The notes beneath the pieces are model-generated. The model had not been told where the DNA came from. It did no database searches and saw only the letters and a program-made list of their open reading frames with translations. 45,367 bases of DNA from an uncultured Porphyromonadaceae bacterium (lineage in GTDB: Bacteria; Bacteroidota; Bacteroidia; Bacteroidales; UBA11471): assembly GCA_900547555.1 (NCBI GenBank), contig URHG01000018.1, positions 1-45,367 of the forward strand. The letters are read 5' to 3'. The number at the start of each line of letters is the position of its first letter. The stretch's first letter is position 1. This document shows, piece after piece, positions 33,908-42,130 of this stretch. The position numbers and the translations under genes were made by a program.

Positions 33908-35011
33908 ATGGGATTCAATTTTCAAAAGTTACCGGTAAATACCTTGATTGGAGCAGACTGGAAAACATTTCACGATGTAACGGCCGGTCGCAAAATCGAC
34001 AAGGGGTATAAAACCAAATACCTCCTCACCAAAGCACTTTGTCGTATATTAAGTCTGACGAACGGAATTGAAAACCGCCGTTACAATAAGAGGCTGGCCG
34101 ACAAACCCATTGAAAATGCTCCGGTATTCATTCTCGGTCATTGGCGTAGCGGGACGACTTTTGTTCACAACGTATTTTCTCAAGATAAGCAATTCGGATA
34201 CAATACCACCTATCAAACGGTATTTCCCCACATGATGCTTTTCGGACAACCGGTTTTCAAGAAAATGGCGGCTATGGCTATTCCGAAGAAACGACCTACC
34301 GACAATATGGAATTGAAAGCTGATCAACCGCAAGAAGAAGAATTTGCGCTTGTAAACATGAGCCCCTATACTTTCTACAACTTTTGGTTCTATCCGCATT
34401 ATACGCAAGAGTATAGTAAAAAGTATCTCCTTTTCGAAGATGCGACGAGAGATGAAATCGAGAAATTCAAAAAAACCTTCGAACGGCTCATCAAGATCTC
34501 TTTATGGAATACACGAGGAGAACGTTTTCTCTCAAAAAATCCCCCCCATACAGGACGGATTAAAACGTTACTCGAAATGTTTCCTGATGCCAAATTCATC
34601 TATTTGATACGGAATCCGTACACCGTTTTCGAATCGACACGTAATTTCTTTACCAACACTATACAACCTCTGAAACTCCAAGATATCTCCGAAAAAGAAA
34701 TTGTCGACAATATCATCAAGGTATATACCGACCTTTACTTCCGTTATCAAGAAGATAAGAAACTCATACCCGAAGGAAATCTCATCGAAATAAAGTTTGA
34801 AGATTTCGAGCAAAACTCGCTCGAAATGACACAAAAAATTTACGATACACTTTCCTTGCCGGGATTTGAAAAAGCCCGTCCCCAAATCGAAACTTATATC
34901 AACGGGAAAAAGGGTTACAAGAAAAATAAATACAACTATGACCCGGAAACTGTGCATATCGTCGAGAAAAATTGGGATTTTGCACTGAAAGATTGGGGAT
35001 ATAAATTATAA
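33908..35011 (+). CDS. PAPS-dependent sulfotransferase
   Basis: A 367-residue cytosolic sulfotransferase-family protein. The 5'-phosphosulfate binding loop is FILGHWRSGTTFVHN (75-88), and the 3'-phosphate-binding motif is YLIRNPYTVFESTRNFF (232-248) with Arg and Ser. The C-terminus YGYKKNKY ... WDFALKDWGYKL is like that of the three-domain bacterial sulfotransferases. It directly follows cysD-cysN and is in a PAPS cluster, so it uses the PAPS made by its neighbours. The arrangement matches, as I recall, that of B. thetaiotaomicron BT_0416, reported to sulfonate cholesterol and other steroids. The acceptor here is unproven. The start at MGFNFQKLP avoids overlap with cysN. Confidence 0.88.
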   Translation: MGFNFQKLPVNTLIGADWKTFHDVTAGRKIDKGYKTKYLLTKALCRILSLTNGIENRRYNKRLADKPIENAPVFILGHWRSGTTFVHNVFSQDKQFGYNTTYQTVFPHMMLFGQPVFKKMAAMAIPKKRPTDNMELKADQPQEEEFALVNMSPYTFYNFWFYPHYTQEYSKKYLLFEDATRDEIEKFKKTFERLIKISLWNTRGERFLSKNPPHTGRIKTLLEMFPDAKFIYLIRNPYTVFESTRNFFTNTIQPLKLQDISEKEIVDNIIKVYTDLYFRYQEDKKLIPEGNLIEIKFEDFEQNSLEMTQKIYDTLSLPGFEKARPQIETYINGKKGYKKNKYNYDPETVHIVEKNWDFALKDWGYKL

Positions 35012-35031
35012 CCATCAAAAAAATCAGATAT

Positions 35032-35059
35032 AAAAGGCCGGTAAAATTACCGGCCTTTT
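35032..35059 (+). terminator. Terminator of the PAPS/sulfotransferase cluster
   Basis: GC-rich stem AAAAGGCCGGT / ACCGGCCTTTT with a short AAAATT loop, 20 bases after the sulfotransferase stop. Confidence 0.88.
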
Positions 35060-35123
35060 ATGTTAATCTCTTTCAAAGATTCTCAAATATAAATATTCCG
35101 ACATCACAAAGCATCGCCTTTCG

Positions 35124-35155
35124 TTTGGATATGTTGAGAAATATTCCTTTCTTTG
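35124..35155 (+). promoter_or_regulatory. Possible promoter of the fuc cluster
   Basis: TTTG (-33), 20-base spacer, TTTCTTTG (-7, with T instead of A at its second base). The leader would be about 58 bases. No operator is recognisable. Confidence 0.4.
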
Positions 35156-35218
35156 TTTGTGAAAAATTAAAACTTCATTTAATCGAAAAATTTCGACACT
35201 TTAAATCCGAAAAACCAT

Positions 35219-36991
35219 ATGAAAAACTATCCCAAGATCGGTATTCGTCCGACTATCGACGGACGTCAAGGAGGCGTGAGAGAAAGCCTCGAAGAAAAAA
35301 CGATGAATCTTGCAAAAGCTGTTGCAGAGCTCATTTCAAGTCATGTAAAGTATAGCGACGGTACACCGGTGCAATGTGTTATTGCCGACGGTACAATAGG
35401 TCGTGTCGGTGAAACGGCGGCCTGCCAAGCTAAATTCGAACGCGAAGGCGTAGGTGCAACCATTTCGGTTACCTCCTGCTGGTGTTACGGTTCCGAAACC
35501 ATGGATATGCACCCACATTGGCCGAAAGCCGTTTGGGGATTCAATGGTACAGAACGTCCCGGCGCCGTATATTTGGCAGCCGTATTGGCAGCTCACGCAC
35601 AAAAAGGATTACCCGCATTCGGAATCTACGGACACGATGTGCAAGACCTCGACGATAACACCATACCCGAAGATGTAGCCGAAAAGATTCTCCGCTGGGC
35701 TCGCGCCGCCGTTGCCGTCGCTCAGATGCGCGGTGAAAGTTACTTGTCGATAGGCAGCCAGTGCATGGGTATAGCAGGCAGTATCGTCGATCAGGACTTT
35801 TTCCAAGAATACCTCGGTATGCGCAATGAAAGCGTAGACGAAGTGGAAATACTCCGCCGTATGGACGAAGGTATTTATGATAAAGAAGAATACGCAAAAG
35901 CAATGGCTTGGGTGGAAAAATATTGCAAACCCAATGAAGGGTGGGACAAAAATCGTCCCGAAAAACAAAAAGACCGCCCCGCCAAAGACGCCGATTGGGA
36001 GTTTATTGTAAAAATGACACTCATAATACGCGACTTGATGATAGGGAATCCCCGATTGAAAGAACTCGGATTCAAAGAAGAAGCTATCGGCCACAATGCC
36101 ATTGCCGCCGGTTTTCAAGGTCAACGTCAATGGACCGACTGGAAACCCAATGGCGATTTCAGCGAAGCTCTTATGTGTAGCACTTTCGATTGGAACGGTA
36201 TTCGCGAATCGTATGTACTGGCGACCGAAAACGATGCTTGCAACGGCGTTGCCATGCTGTTCGGCAAGCTCTTATCGGGTTGCGGACAAATGTTCTCCGA
36301 TGTTCGTACCTACTGGAGCCCCGAAGCTGTAAAACGTGTTACAGGCAAAGAACTTACCGGTCTTGCCGCCAACGGTATCATACACCTCATCAACTCGGGT
36401 GCCACGACCCTCGACGCAACTGGTGCCAGTATCAACGCAGCAGGAGAAGCTTGTATGAAACCATGCTGGGAAATGACCGATGCCGACGCCGAGGCCTGTT
36501 TGAAAAATACCAGTTGGTTGCCCGCCGATCGGGATTATTTCCGTGGCGGAGGTTATTCTTCTCATTTCTTGTCGAAAGGCGGTATGCCGGTTACCATGTC
36601 CCGCCTCAATCTCGTAAAAGGCCTCGGCCCTGTATTGCAAATTGCCGAAGGTTGGACTGTCGATGTTGCTCCCGAAATTTTCGAGGTCATCAACAAACGT
36701 ACCGATCCCACTTGGCCTACCACATGGTTTGCGCCCCGCTTGTGTGACAAACCGGCATTTAAAGATGTGTATTCGGTAATGAATAACTGGGGAGCCAATC
36801 ACGGTGCGATTTCTTACGGACACATCGGAGCCGATCTCATCACACTGGCATCTATGCTTCGCATACCCGTATGCATGCACAATGTCGAGGAGGACAAGAT
36901 TTTCCGTCCCTCGGCATGGAATGCATTCGGTATGGACAAAGAAGGTGCCGACTATCGCGCTTGTGCCGCTTACGGACCTATCTACAAATAA
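35219..36991 (+). CDS. fucI: L-fucose isomerase
   Basis: Interconverts L-fucose and L-fuculose, the first step of fucose use, with Mn2+. The N-terminus PKIGIRPTIDGRQGGVRESLEEKTM and motifs FGIYGHDVQDLDDN, ATENDACNGVAMLFGKLL (metal Glu) and FSDVRTYWSPEAVKRVTG (metal Asp), and the C-terminal GANHGAISYGHIGADLITLASMLRIPVCMHNV (His) are those of FucI. At 590 residues it is full length. It is the first gene of the fuc cluster, followed after 31 bases by fucO. Confidence 0.97.
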   Translation: MKNYPKIGIRPTIDGRQGGVRESLEEKTMNLAKAVAELISSHVKYSDGTPVQCVIADGTIGRVGETAACQAKFEREGVGATISVTSCWCYGSETMDMHPHWPKAVWGFNGTERPGAVYLAAVLAAHAQKGLPAFGIYGHDVQDLDDNTIPEDVAEKILRWARAAVAVAQMRGESYLSIGSQCMGIAGSIVDQDFFQEYLGMRNESVDEVEILRRMDEGIYDKEEYAKAMAWVEKYCKPNEGWDKNRPEKQKDRPAKDADWEFIVKMTLIIRDLMIGNPRLKELGFKEEAIGHNAIAAGFQGQRQWTDWKPNGDFSEALMCSTFDWNGIRESYVLATENDACNGVAMLFGKLLSGCGQMFSDVRTYWSPEAVKRVTGKELTGLAANGIIHLINSGATTLDATGASINAAGEACMKPCWEMTDADAEACLKNTSWLPADRDYFRGGGYSSHFLSKGGMPVTMSRLNLVKGLGPVLQIAEGWTVDVAPEIFEVINKRTDPTWPTTWFAPRLCDKPAFKDVYSVMNNWGANHGAISYGHIGADLITLASMLRIPVCMHNVEEDKIFRPSAWNAFGMDKEGADYRACAAYGPIYK

Positions 36992-37022
36992 TATTTAACC
37001 CCAAAACCATTATTAAAAAACT

Positions 37023-38172
37023 ATGATCAACAGATTTGTTCTCAACGAAGTTTCATACTTCGGTCCCGGTGCTCGTGAAGTATTACCCAAAGAAGTAAAA
37101 CGATTGGGACTGCACAAAGCATTTGTCGCTACCGACAAAGACCTCATAAAGTTCGGTGTGGCCGATAAGGTTCTCTCCGTACTGAAAGAGGCCGGTATTC
37201 CTTATGAAATATTCAGCGATATAAAACCGAATCCGACCGTAGCAAACGTCAAAGCCGGAGTAAAAGCATTCGCCGAATCAGGTGCCGATTTTATTCTGGC
37301 CATCGGTGGCGGTTCGTCTATCGACACATCGAAAGCAATCGGAATCATTACCAACAACCCCGAATTCAGCGATGTTGTTTCTCTCGAAGGGGTAGCCGAT
37401 ACAAAAAAGAAATCGGTACCTATCATCGCCCTGCCCACCACCGCCGGTACAGCAGCAGAGGTAACCATCAACTATGTGATTACCGACGAAAAAAACGAAA
37501 AGAAGATGGTCTGTGTCGATCCTAACGACATACCCGCAATTGCCATTATCGATGCCGAACTCATGTACACTCTTCCCAAAAGCCTTACAGCGGCAACCGG
37601 TCTCGATGCATTGACTCATGCTATCGAAGGCCTGATTACCAAAGGGGCTTGGGAAATGAGCGACATGTTCGAAATAAAAGCCATCGAAATGATCAACCGT
37701 TATTTGGAAACAGCTGTCAACGAACCTCAAAATCCGGAAGCTCGGTATGGCCGTAGCTCAATACATTGCAGGTATGGCATTCTCAAATGTCGGTCTCGGC
37801 GTCGTACACGGCATGGCCCACCCGCTCGGAGCTATATTCGACATTCCTCACGGTGTTGCCAATGCTTTGCTATTGCCTACCATTATGGAATTCAATGCAC
37901 CGGCTGCTCTCGACAAATATGTAACCATTGCAAAAGCCATGAAAGTGTACAAAGACGGTATGAGCAAAGAAGAAGCTGCTCAAGCAGCCGTAGACGCTGT
38001 CAAATCGTTGGCTGTACGGGTAGGAATACCCCAACATTTGAGCGAACTGGGAATAAAAGAAAGCGATCTGCCCAAATTGGCCGACTCGGCCATTGCCGAC
38101 GTTTGTACTCCCGGTAATCCGCGCGAAGTAACTCGGGACATTATCCTCGATCTCTATCGCAAGGTTCTCTAA
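37023..38172 (+). pseudogene. fucO: Lactaldehyde reductase FucO, broken by a frameshift
   Basis: FucO reduces L-lactaldehyde to 1,2-propanediol in anaerobic fucose use; it is an iron-dependent group III alcohol dehydrogenase. The first frame carries the NAD-binding GGGSSIDTSKAIG and TAATGLDALTHAIEG, which supplies the Asp and first His of the metal site. It loses homology after NPEAR near 37743. A second frame continues MAVAQYIAGMAFSNVGLGVVHGMAHPLGA and PHGVANALLL, which hold the other two metal His. Together they make about 383 residues, the usual length. A loss of 2 or 5 bases around CTCGGTATGG explains the shift. Neither fragment alone has all metal ligands, so no activity is expected if the frameshift is real. 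Confidence 0.88.
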
Positions 38173-38182
38173 TAGAATCCAC

Positions 38183-38220
38183 AGATTGTTAAGGCCTAAG
38201 GCCTTAACAATCTTTTTTTT
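38183..38220 (+). terminator. Strong terminator inside the fuc cluster
   Basis: A perfect 14-bp stem (AGATTGTTAAGGCC / GGCCTTAACAATCT) with a TAA loop and a run of 8 T. It lies between fucO and the mutarotase gene, 11 bases after the fucO stop. No good promoter is seen between it and the next start. Confidence 0.9.
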
Positions 38221-38241
38221 CTCTTAAATCTTAAAACACAC

Positions 38242-38628
38242 ATGGAAACACCACACACAGGATATAGGGTACAGTCTTATAACCAACCAGTTAAAAGATA
38301 TTGTCAGACCCTCAATCTTAAAGAAAATCCCGAACTGATTGCTGAATATCGCAAACGGCATCTCAAAGAAAACGCTTGGCCCGAAATATTGGCGGGTATC
38401 AGGGAAGTAGGAATCCTCGAAATGGAAATCTATATTTTAGGGAGCCGTCTATTCATGATTGTAGAAACGCCTCTCGATTTCGATTGGGACGAGGCCATGC
38501 AACGCTTAAATACACTGCCCCGCCAGCAGGAATGGGAAGATTACATGTCTATTTTCCAACAAGCCAAACCGGGAGCATCGTCGTCCGAGAAATGGCAGCA
38601 AATGGAGCGTATGTTCAAGCTCTATTAG
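38242..38628 (+). CDS. L-rhamnose/L-fucose mutarotase (RhaM family)
   Basis: A 128-residue dimeric alpha-beta barrel-like protein that speeds anomer exchange of 6-deoxyhexoses. The family motif ENPELIAEYRKRHLKENAWPEILAGIREVGILEMEIYILGSRLFMIVE contains the usual Tyr, His and Trp of the RhaM active site; WEDYMSIFQQ is typical near the end. Its place between fucO and fucP suggests it acts on fucose here. RhaM versus FucM specificity cannot be decided from the sequence. Confidence 0.88.
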   Translation: METPHTGYRVQSYNQPVKRYCQTLNLKENPELIAEYRKRHLKENAWPEILAGIREVGILEMEIYILGSRLFMIVETPLDFDWDEAMQRLNTLPRQQEWEDYMSIFQQAKPGASSSEKWQQMERMFKLY

Positions 38629-38786
38629 CATCTCCAAACGGAAAATATCAACACACGAAAAGAGGCTGCAAAGAAATTGTCGGCCAACTCACAGAATTCG
38701 TGTCATGAAAGAAATTTTCGCGGCAAAAAATAAATTCCTGAATAACCGGGATTTCTTTATGTTAAATCCTTTCAAAAAACAAATAA

Positions 38787-40019
38787 ATGAAACAAAAAGC
38801 AAGTTTGGTACGAATGGCAGACGGGAGAAATTTGCTAGTACCTTTTCTATTGATAACGACACTCTTCTTTCTATGGGGATTTGCTCATAGCATTTTAGAT
38901 GTCTTGAACAAACACTTTCAAGATGCATTGGGCATCAATAAAACAAAATCGGCTTTGGTTCAAGCGGTTGTATATAGTGGATATTTTCTAATGGCTCTAC
39001 CGGCCGGAGAAATCATACGACGATTCGGATATAGAGTTGGAGTACTGACGGGTTTACTTCTTTATGGGTGCGGAGCATTGTTATTCATTCCCGGTGGAGA
39101 AATAAAATCATTCGAATTTTTCTTGTTTTCGCTTTTTGTCATTGGCTGTGGATTGACCTGTCTGGAAACGGCTGCAAATCCATACGTTACGGTATTAGGA
39201 GAAAAAAATTCCGCTGAACGAAGAATCAATCTAGCACAGTCTTTTAACGGATTGGGGTGGATATGCGGTCCTCTGGTTGGAGGTTATTTCCTCTTTGCCG
39301 GAGATGGTACCGATGGCGGAAACATCTCAATGCCTTATGCTATCATCGGAGGTGTAGCTCTGATAGTAGCTCTCCTATTTTCGCGGGTAAAGTTGCCCGA
39401 AATCACACCCGAAGTCGATTCTACTGAAAAGAGTGCAGACGGGGAAACAGCCGTACACAAAAGTTTATGGAAACATAAAAATTTTACATACGGACTTTTA
39501 GCTCTGTTTTTATATATAGCGGCTCAAACCGGTATCAATAGTTTTTTCATCAATTATGCGACAGAAAATGCCAGTATATCGGCTCACGAGGCATCTATTT
39601 GGCTTTCATTCGTCGGTATGGGTCTATTTACGGTAGGACGTATGGGAGGCAGCTGGATCATGAGCAAGATACGCGCCGAAAAAGTATTGATCGTATGTGC
39701 TCTCGGTGCTACATTGGCTATGATACTGGCAATCTTTACATCGGGAATGGCCGGTGTAAGCAGCTTTTTCTTATGTTTCTTGTGCGAATCGATCATGTTC
39801 CCGACTATTTTTGCTTTATCCATCAGAGGATTGGGCGAACAGACCAAAAGAGCCTCGTCATTCTTGATTATGTCGATTGTCGGTGGTGCTATCGCTCCTG
39901 TTCTAATGGGATATATTGCCGATACCGTATCTATGTCTTTGGCTTTTCTCATTCCATTGGGCTGCTTCTTATTTATCTTAGGATTTGCATTAAGTTTCAA
40001 AAAACTTTTACAAGCATAA
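38787..40019 (+). CDS. fucP: L-fucose:H+ symporter
   Basis: A major-facilitator transporter with about 12 helices, 410 residues. Typical FucP/GluP features: PFLLITTLFFLWGFAHSILDVLNKHFQ, SGYFLMALPAGEIIRRFGYRVGVLTGLLLYGCGALLF, TCLETAANPYVTVLG, LAQSFNGLGWICGPLVGGYFLF and FFINYATENA. The ATG chosen is the only one in frame before the first helix. The gap of 158 bases to the mutarotase gene has no recognisable gene. It is followed by a bidirectional terminator. Confidence 0.95.
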   Translation: MKQKASLVRMADGRNLLVPFLLITTLFFLWGFAHSILDVLNKHFQDALGINKTKSALVQAVVYSGYFLMALPAGEIIRRFGYRVGVLTGLLLYGCGALLFIPGGEIKSFEFFLFSLFVIGCGLTCLETAANPYVTVLGEKNSAERRINLAQSFNGLGWICGPLVGGYFLFAGDGTDGGNISMPYAIIGGVALIVALLFSRVKLPEITPEVDSTEKSADGETAVHKSLWKHKNFTYGLLALFLYIAAQTGINSFFINYATENASISAHEASIWLSFVGMGLFTVGRMGGSWIMSKIRAEKVLIVCALGATLAMILAIFTSGMAGVSSFFLCFLCESIMFPTIFALSIRGLGEQTKRASSFLIMSIVGGAIAPVLMGYIADTVSMSLAFLIPLGCFLFILGFALSFKKLLQA

Positions 40020-40059
40020 AAGAAAGAGGGGCATCTGGAAGATGCCCCTCTTTCTTTTA
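40019..40059. terminator. Bidirectional terminator between fucP and the M13 peptidase
   Basis: Stem AAGAAAGAGGGGCATCT / AGATGCCCCTCTTTCTT with a GGA loop, with A/T flanks on both sides. Serves two convergent genes. Confidence 0.92.
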
Positions 40060-40072
40060 TGGTAATATTAAA

Positions 40073-42100
40073 TTACCAAATCACGACCCGATCTTCGGGA
40101 GCCATATACATGGGTTGTTCGGGTGTGATTCCGAATGCCTGATAGAAAGTCTCGATATTCCGAAGTGCAGCATTCACACGCCATTTTCCCAACGAATGCG
40201 GGTCAGTTTTCGTCCGACGCAGGATTTCTTCATCTCGTATATTCGAAGCCCACAAATTAGCATATGCCAAGTAAAAACGTTGCTCGGGAGTAAAACCATC
40301 GATCATAGGCAACTCCTCTCCTTTCGTGGCATTTTCAAAAGCTGTATATGCGACGCGTAAACCTCCCTGGTCGGCAATATTCTCTCCCAAAGTAAAACGC
40401 CCGTCGGCATGTACTGTATCAATAACAACAATGCTACTGTACTGATCGGCCAAAATATCGGCACGGAGATTGAACTGACGAGTGTCCTCGGGTGTCCACC
40501 AATCATTGAGGTTGCCATCTTTATCGAATTGACGTCCCATATCATCGAAACCGTGCGTCATTTCATGCCCGATAACGACACCGATAGCACCGTAATTGAC
40601 GGCATCGTCGGCATCGGCATAGAAGAATGGCGGCTGCAAAATACCTGCGGGAAAACAGATTTCATTGGTAGTCGGGTTATAATAAGCATTCACGGTCTGC
40701 GGACTCATATACCATATCGACTTATCGACCTCCTTACCTACTTTTTCGAGCATATAAGCCGTCTCGAATTTAGAGGCATTTTTGAGGTTCTCCCAATAAC
40801 TTTTTTCCGAAGATATTTCAAGGGCCGTATAATCTCGCCATTTGTCGGGATAACCTATTTTTACCGTTACTGCGGCCAATTTTTCAAGAGCGCGCATTTT
40901 TGTATCCTCGCTCATCCAATCGAGATGCTCGATGTGCTGTTTCAGAGCCTGCTGTAAATTGGCCACCAACTTCAACATTCGGTTCTTCGACTCCTGCGGG
41001 AAATATTTTTTCACATATATCTCGCCCAATGCCTCGCTTAAAACAGCATCGGTCGTTGCAAGCGAACGTTTCCATCGTAACCGGGGCTCTTGTTGACCGG
41101 ATAATGTCCGTCCGTAAAAATCGAATTTGGCATCATAAAATTCGTCGCTCAAATACAATGCGGCACTATTCAATACCGTAAACGCCATATAATCTTTTAC
41201 TTCCTGTAATGAAAGCCGGGTATATAACTTGTCTACGCCATCGATAAACACCAGTTGTCCGGCATCGATATACTGTAAGCTATCCACTCCCAACGATGTA
41301 AAAAAGTCATTCCAATCAAAACCTTTTTCCCGTTTCAGAAAATCGGTATACGCCATTCGATTGTAATTTTTCTGCGGATCCCGCAATTCCACCCGGGTAT
41401 AAGAAAGACGAGCTAATTCGGTTTCTATTTTCATGACCGACTGAGCCGCCTTCCCTGCCGATTCGGGAGAATACCCTGCTAACGTAAACAGGCGCTCTAT
41501 ATACTTTATATAAGACTCTCGCAAAGCGACATTCGTACTATCTGCCGATAAATAATAATCACGGTCTCCCATAGCGATACCACCTTGATTGAGACTCAGC
41601 AAATTCTCACTGCTATTCTTGCTATCCGGCCCAACATATACAAAAAAGAACGGGTATATCCCTTCGGCATGAAGTCGGCCGATAACAGACGACATATTTT
41701 TCATGTCCGTAATCCCGTTTATCTCTTCCAAATCGGCCACTACGGGTGTAACACCTTCGGCATTAAGGCGCACACTATCAAGACCCAAATTGTACAAATC
41801 ACTTACTTTGGCAGCAATACTACCGGGCGCTTGCTTCTTCGCCGATAATTCTGTAACCAAAGTGTGCATTTGTTCTTCACACAAATCGGCCAAACGATCG
41901 AACGAGCCATAGCGGCTATATTCGGGCTTCAACGGATTATTGGCCATCCAACCACCGCAAGCATACTGATAAAAATCGGCTCCGGGCGCTACACCCAAAT
42001 CAAAATTAGACAGGGATAGCGGCTTCTCTTTCTCTTGTCTTCCTGAACAAGCCGAAAAAGTCAGTGCAGCCATTAACGATAACATCATTGTTTTTTTCAT
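40073..42100 (-). CDS. M13-family metallopeptidase lipoprotein (neprilysin/PepO-like)
   Basis: A 675-residue zinc endopeptidase, exported as lipoprotein (signal ending FSAC, Cys18). The N-terminal M13 domain has DFYQYACGGWMANNPLKPEYSRYGSFDRL. The zinc site is HEMTH (512-516) with the third ligand in ENIAD (Glu573). NAYYNPTTNEICFPAGILQPPFF is the family substrate-binding motif. The last residues VVIW differ from the CRVW end of many members. It follows the ABC-F gene by 30 bases and could be co-transcribed. Envelope protein or peptide turnover is the expected role. Confidence 0.94.
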   Translation of the reverse strand: MKKTMMLSLMAALTFSACSGRQEKEKPLSLSNFDLGVAPGADFYQYACGGWMANNPLKPEYSRYGSFDRLADLCEEQMHTLVTELSAKKQAPGSIAAKVSDLYNLGLDSVRLNAEGVTPVVADLEEINGITDMKNMSSVIGRLHAEGIYPFFFVYVGPDSKNSSENLLSLNQGGIAMGDRDYYLSADSTNVALRESYIKYIERLFTLAGYSPESAGKAAQSVMKIETELARLSYTRVELRDPQKNYNRMAYTDFLKREKGFDWNDFFTSLGVDSLQYIDAGQLVFIDGVDKLYTRLSLQEVKDYMAFTVLNSAALYLSDEFYDAKFDFYGRTLSGQQEPRLRWKRSLATTDAVLSEALGEIYVKKYFPQESKNRMLKLVANLQQALKQHIEHLDWMSEDTKMRALEKLAAVTVKIGYPDKWRDYTALEISSEKSYWENLKNASKFETAYMLEKVGKEVDKSIWYMSPQTVNAYYNPTTNEICFPAGILQPPFFYADADDAVNYGAIGVVIGHEMTHGFDDMGRQFDKDGNLNDWWTPEDTRQFNLRADILADQYSSIVVIDTVHADGRFTLGENIADQGGLRVAYTAFENATKGEELPMIDGFTPEQRFYLAYANLWASNIRDEEILRRTKTDPHSLGKWRVNAALRNIETFYQAFGITPEQPMYMAPEDRVVIW

Positions 42101-42130
42101 AACATCGGTATTTGATTATTTTACTTGTAT

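Noticed and set aside
38705..38890. Small forward frame ahead of and overlapping fucP
   Set aside because: It is out of frame with fucP, has no similarity and no promoter of its own.
39599..40360. Forward frame of about 250 codons across the end of fucP and into the M13 gene
   Set aside because: It crosses a strong bidirectional terminator, overlaps two clear genes and has no family features.
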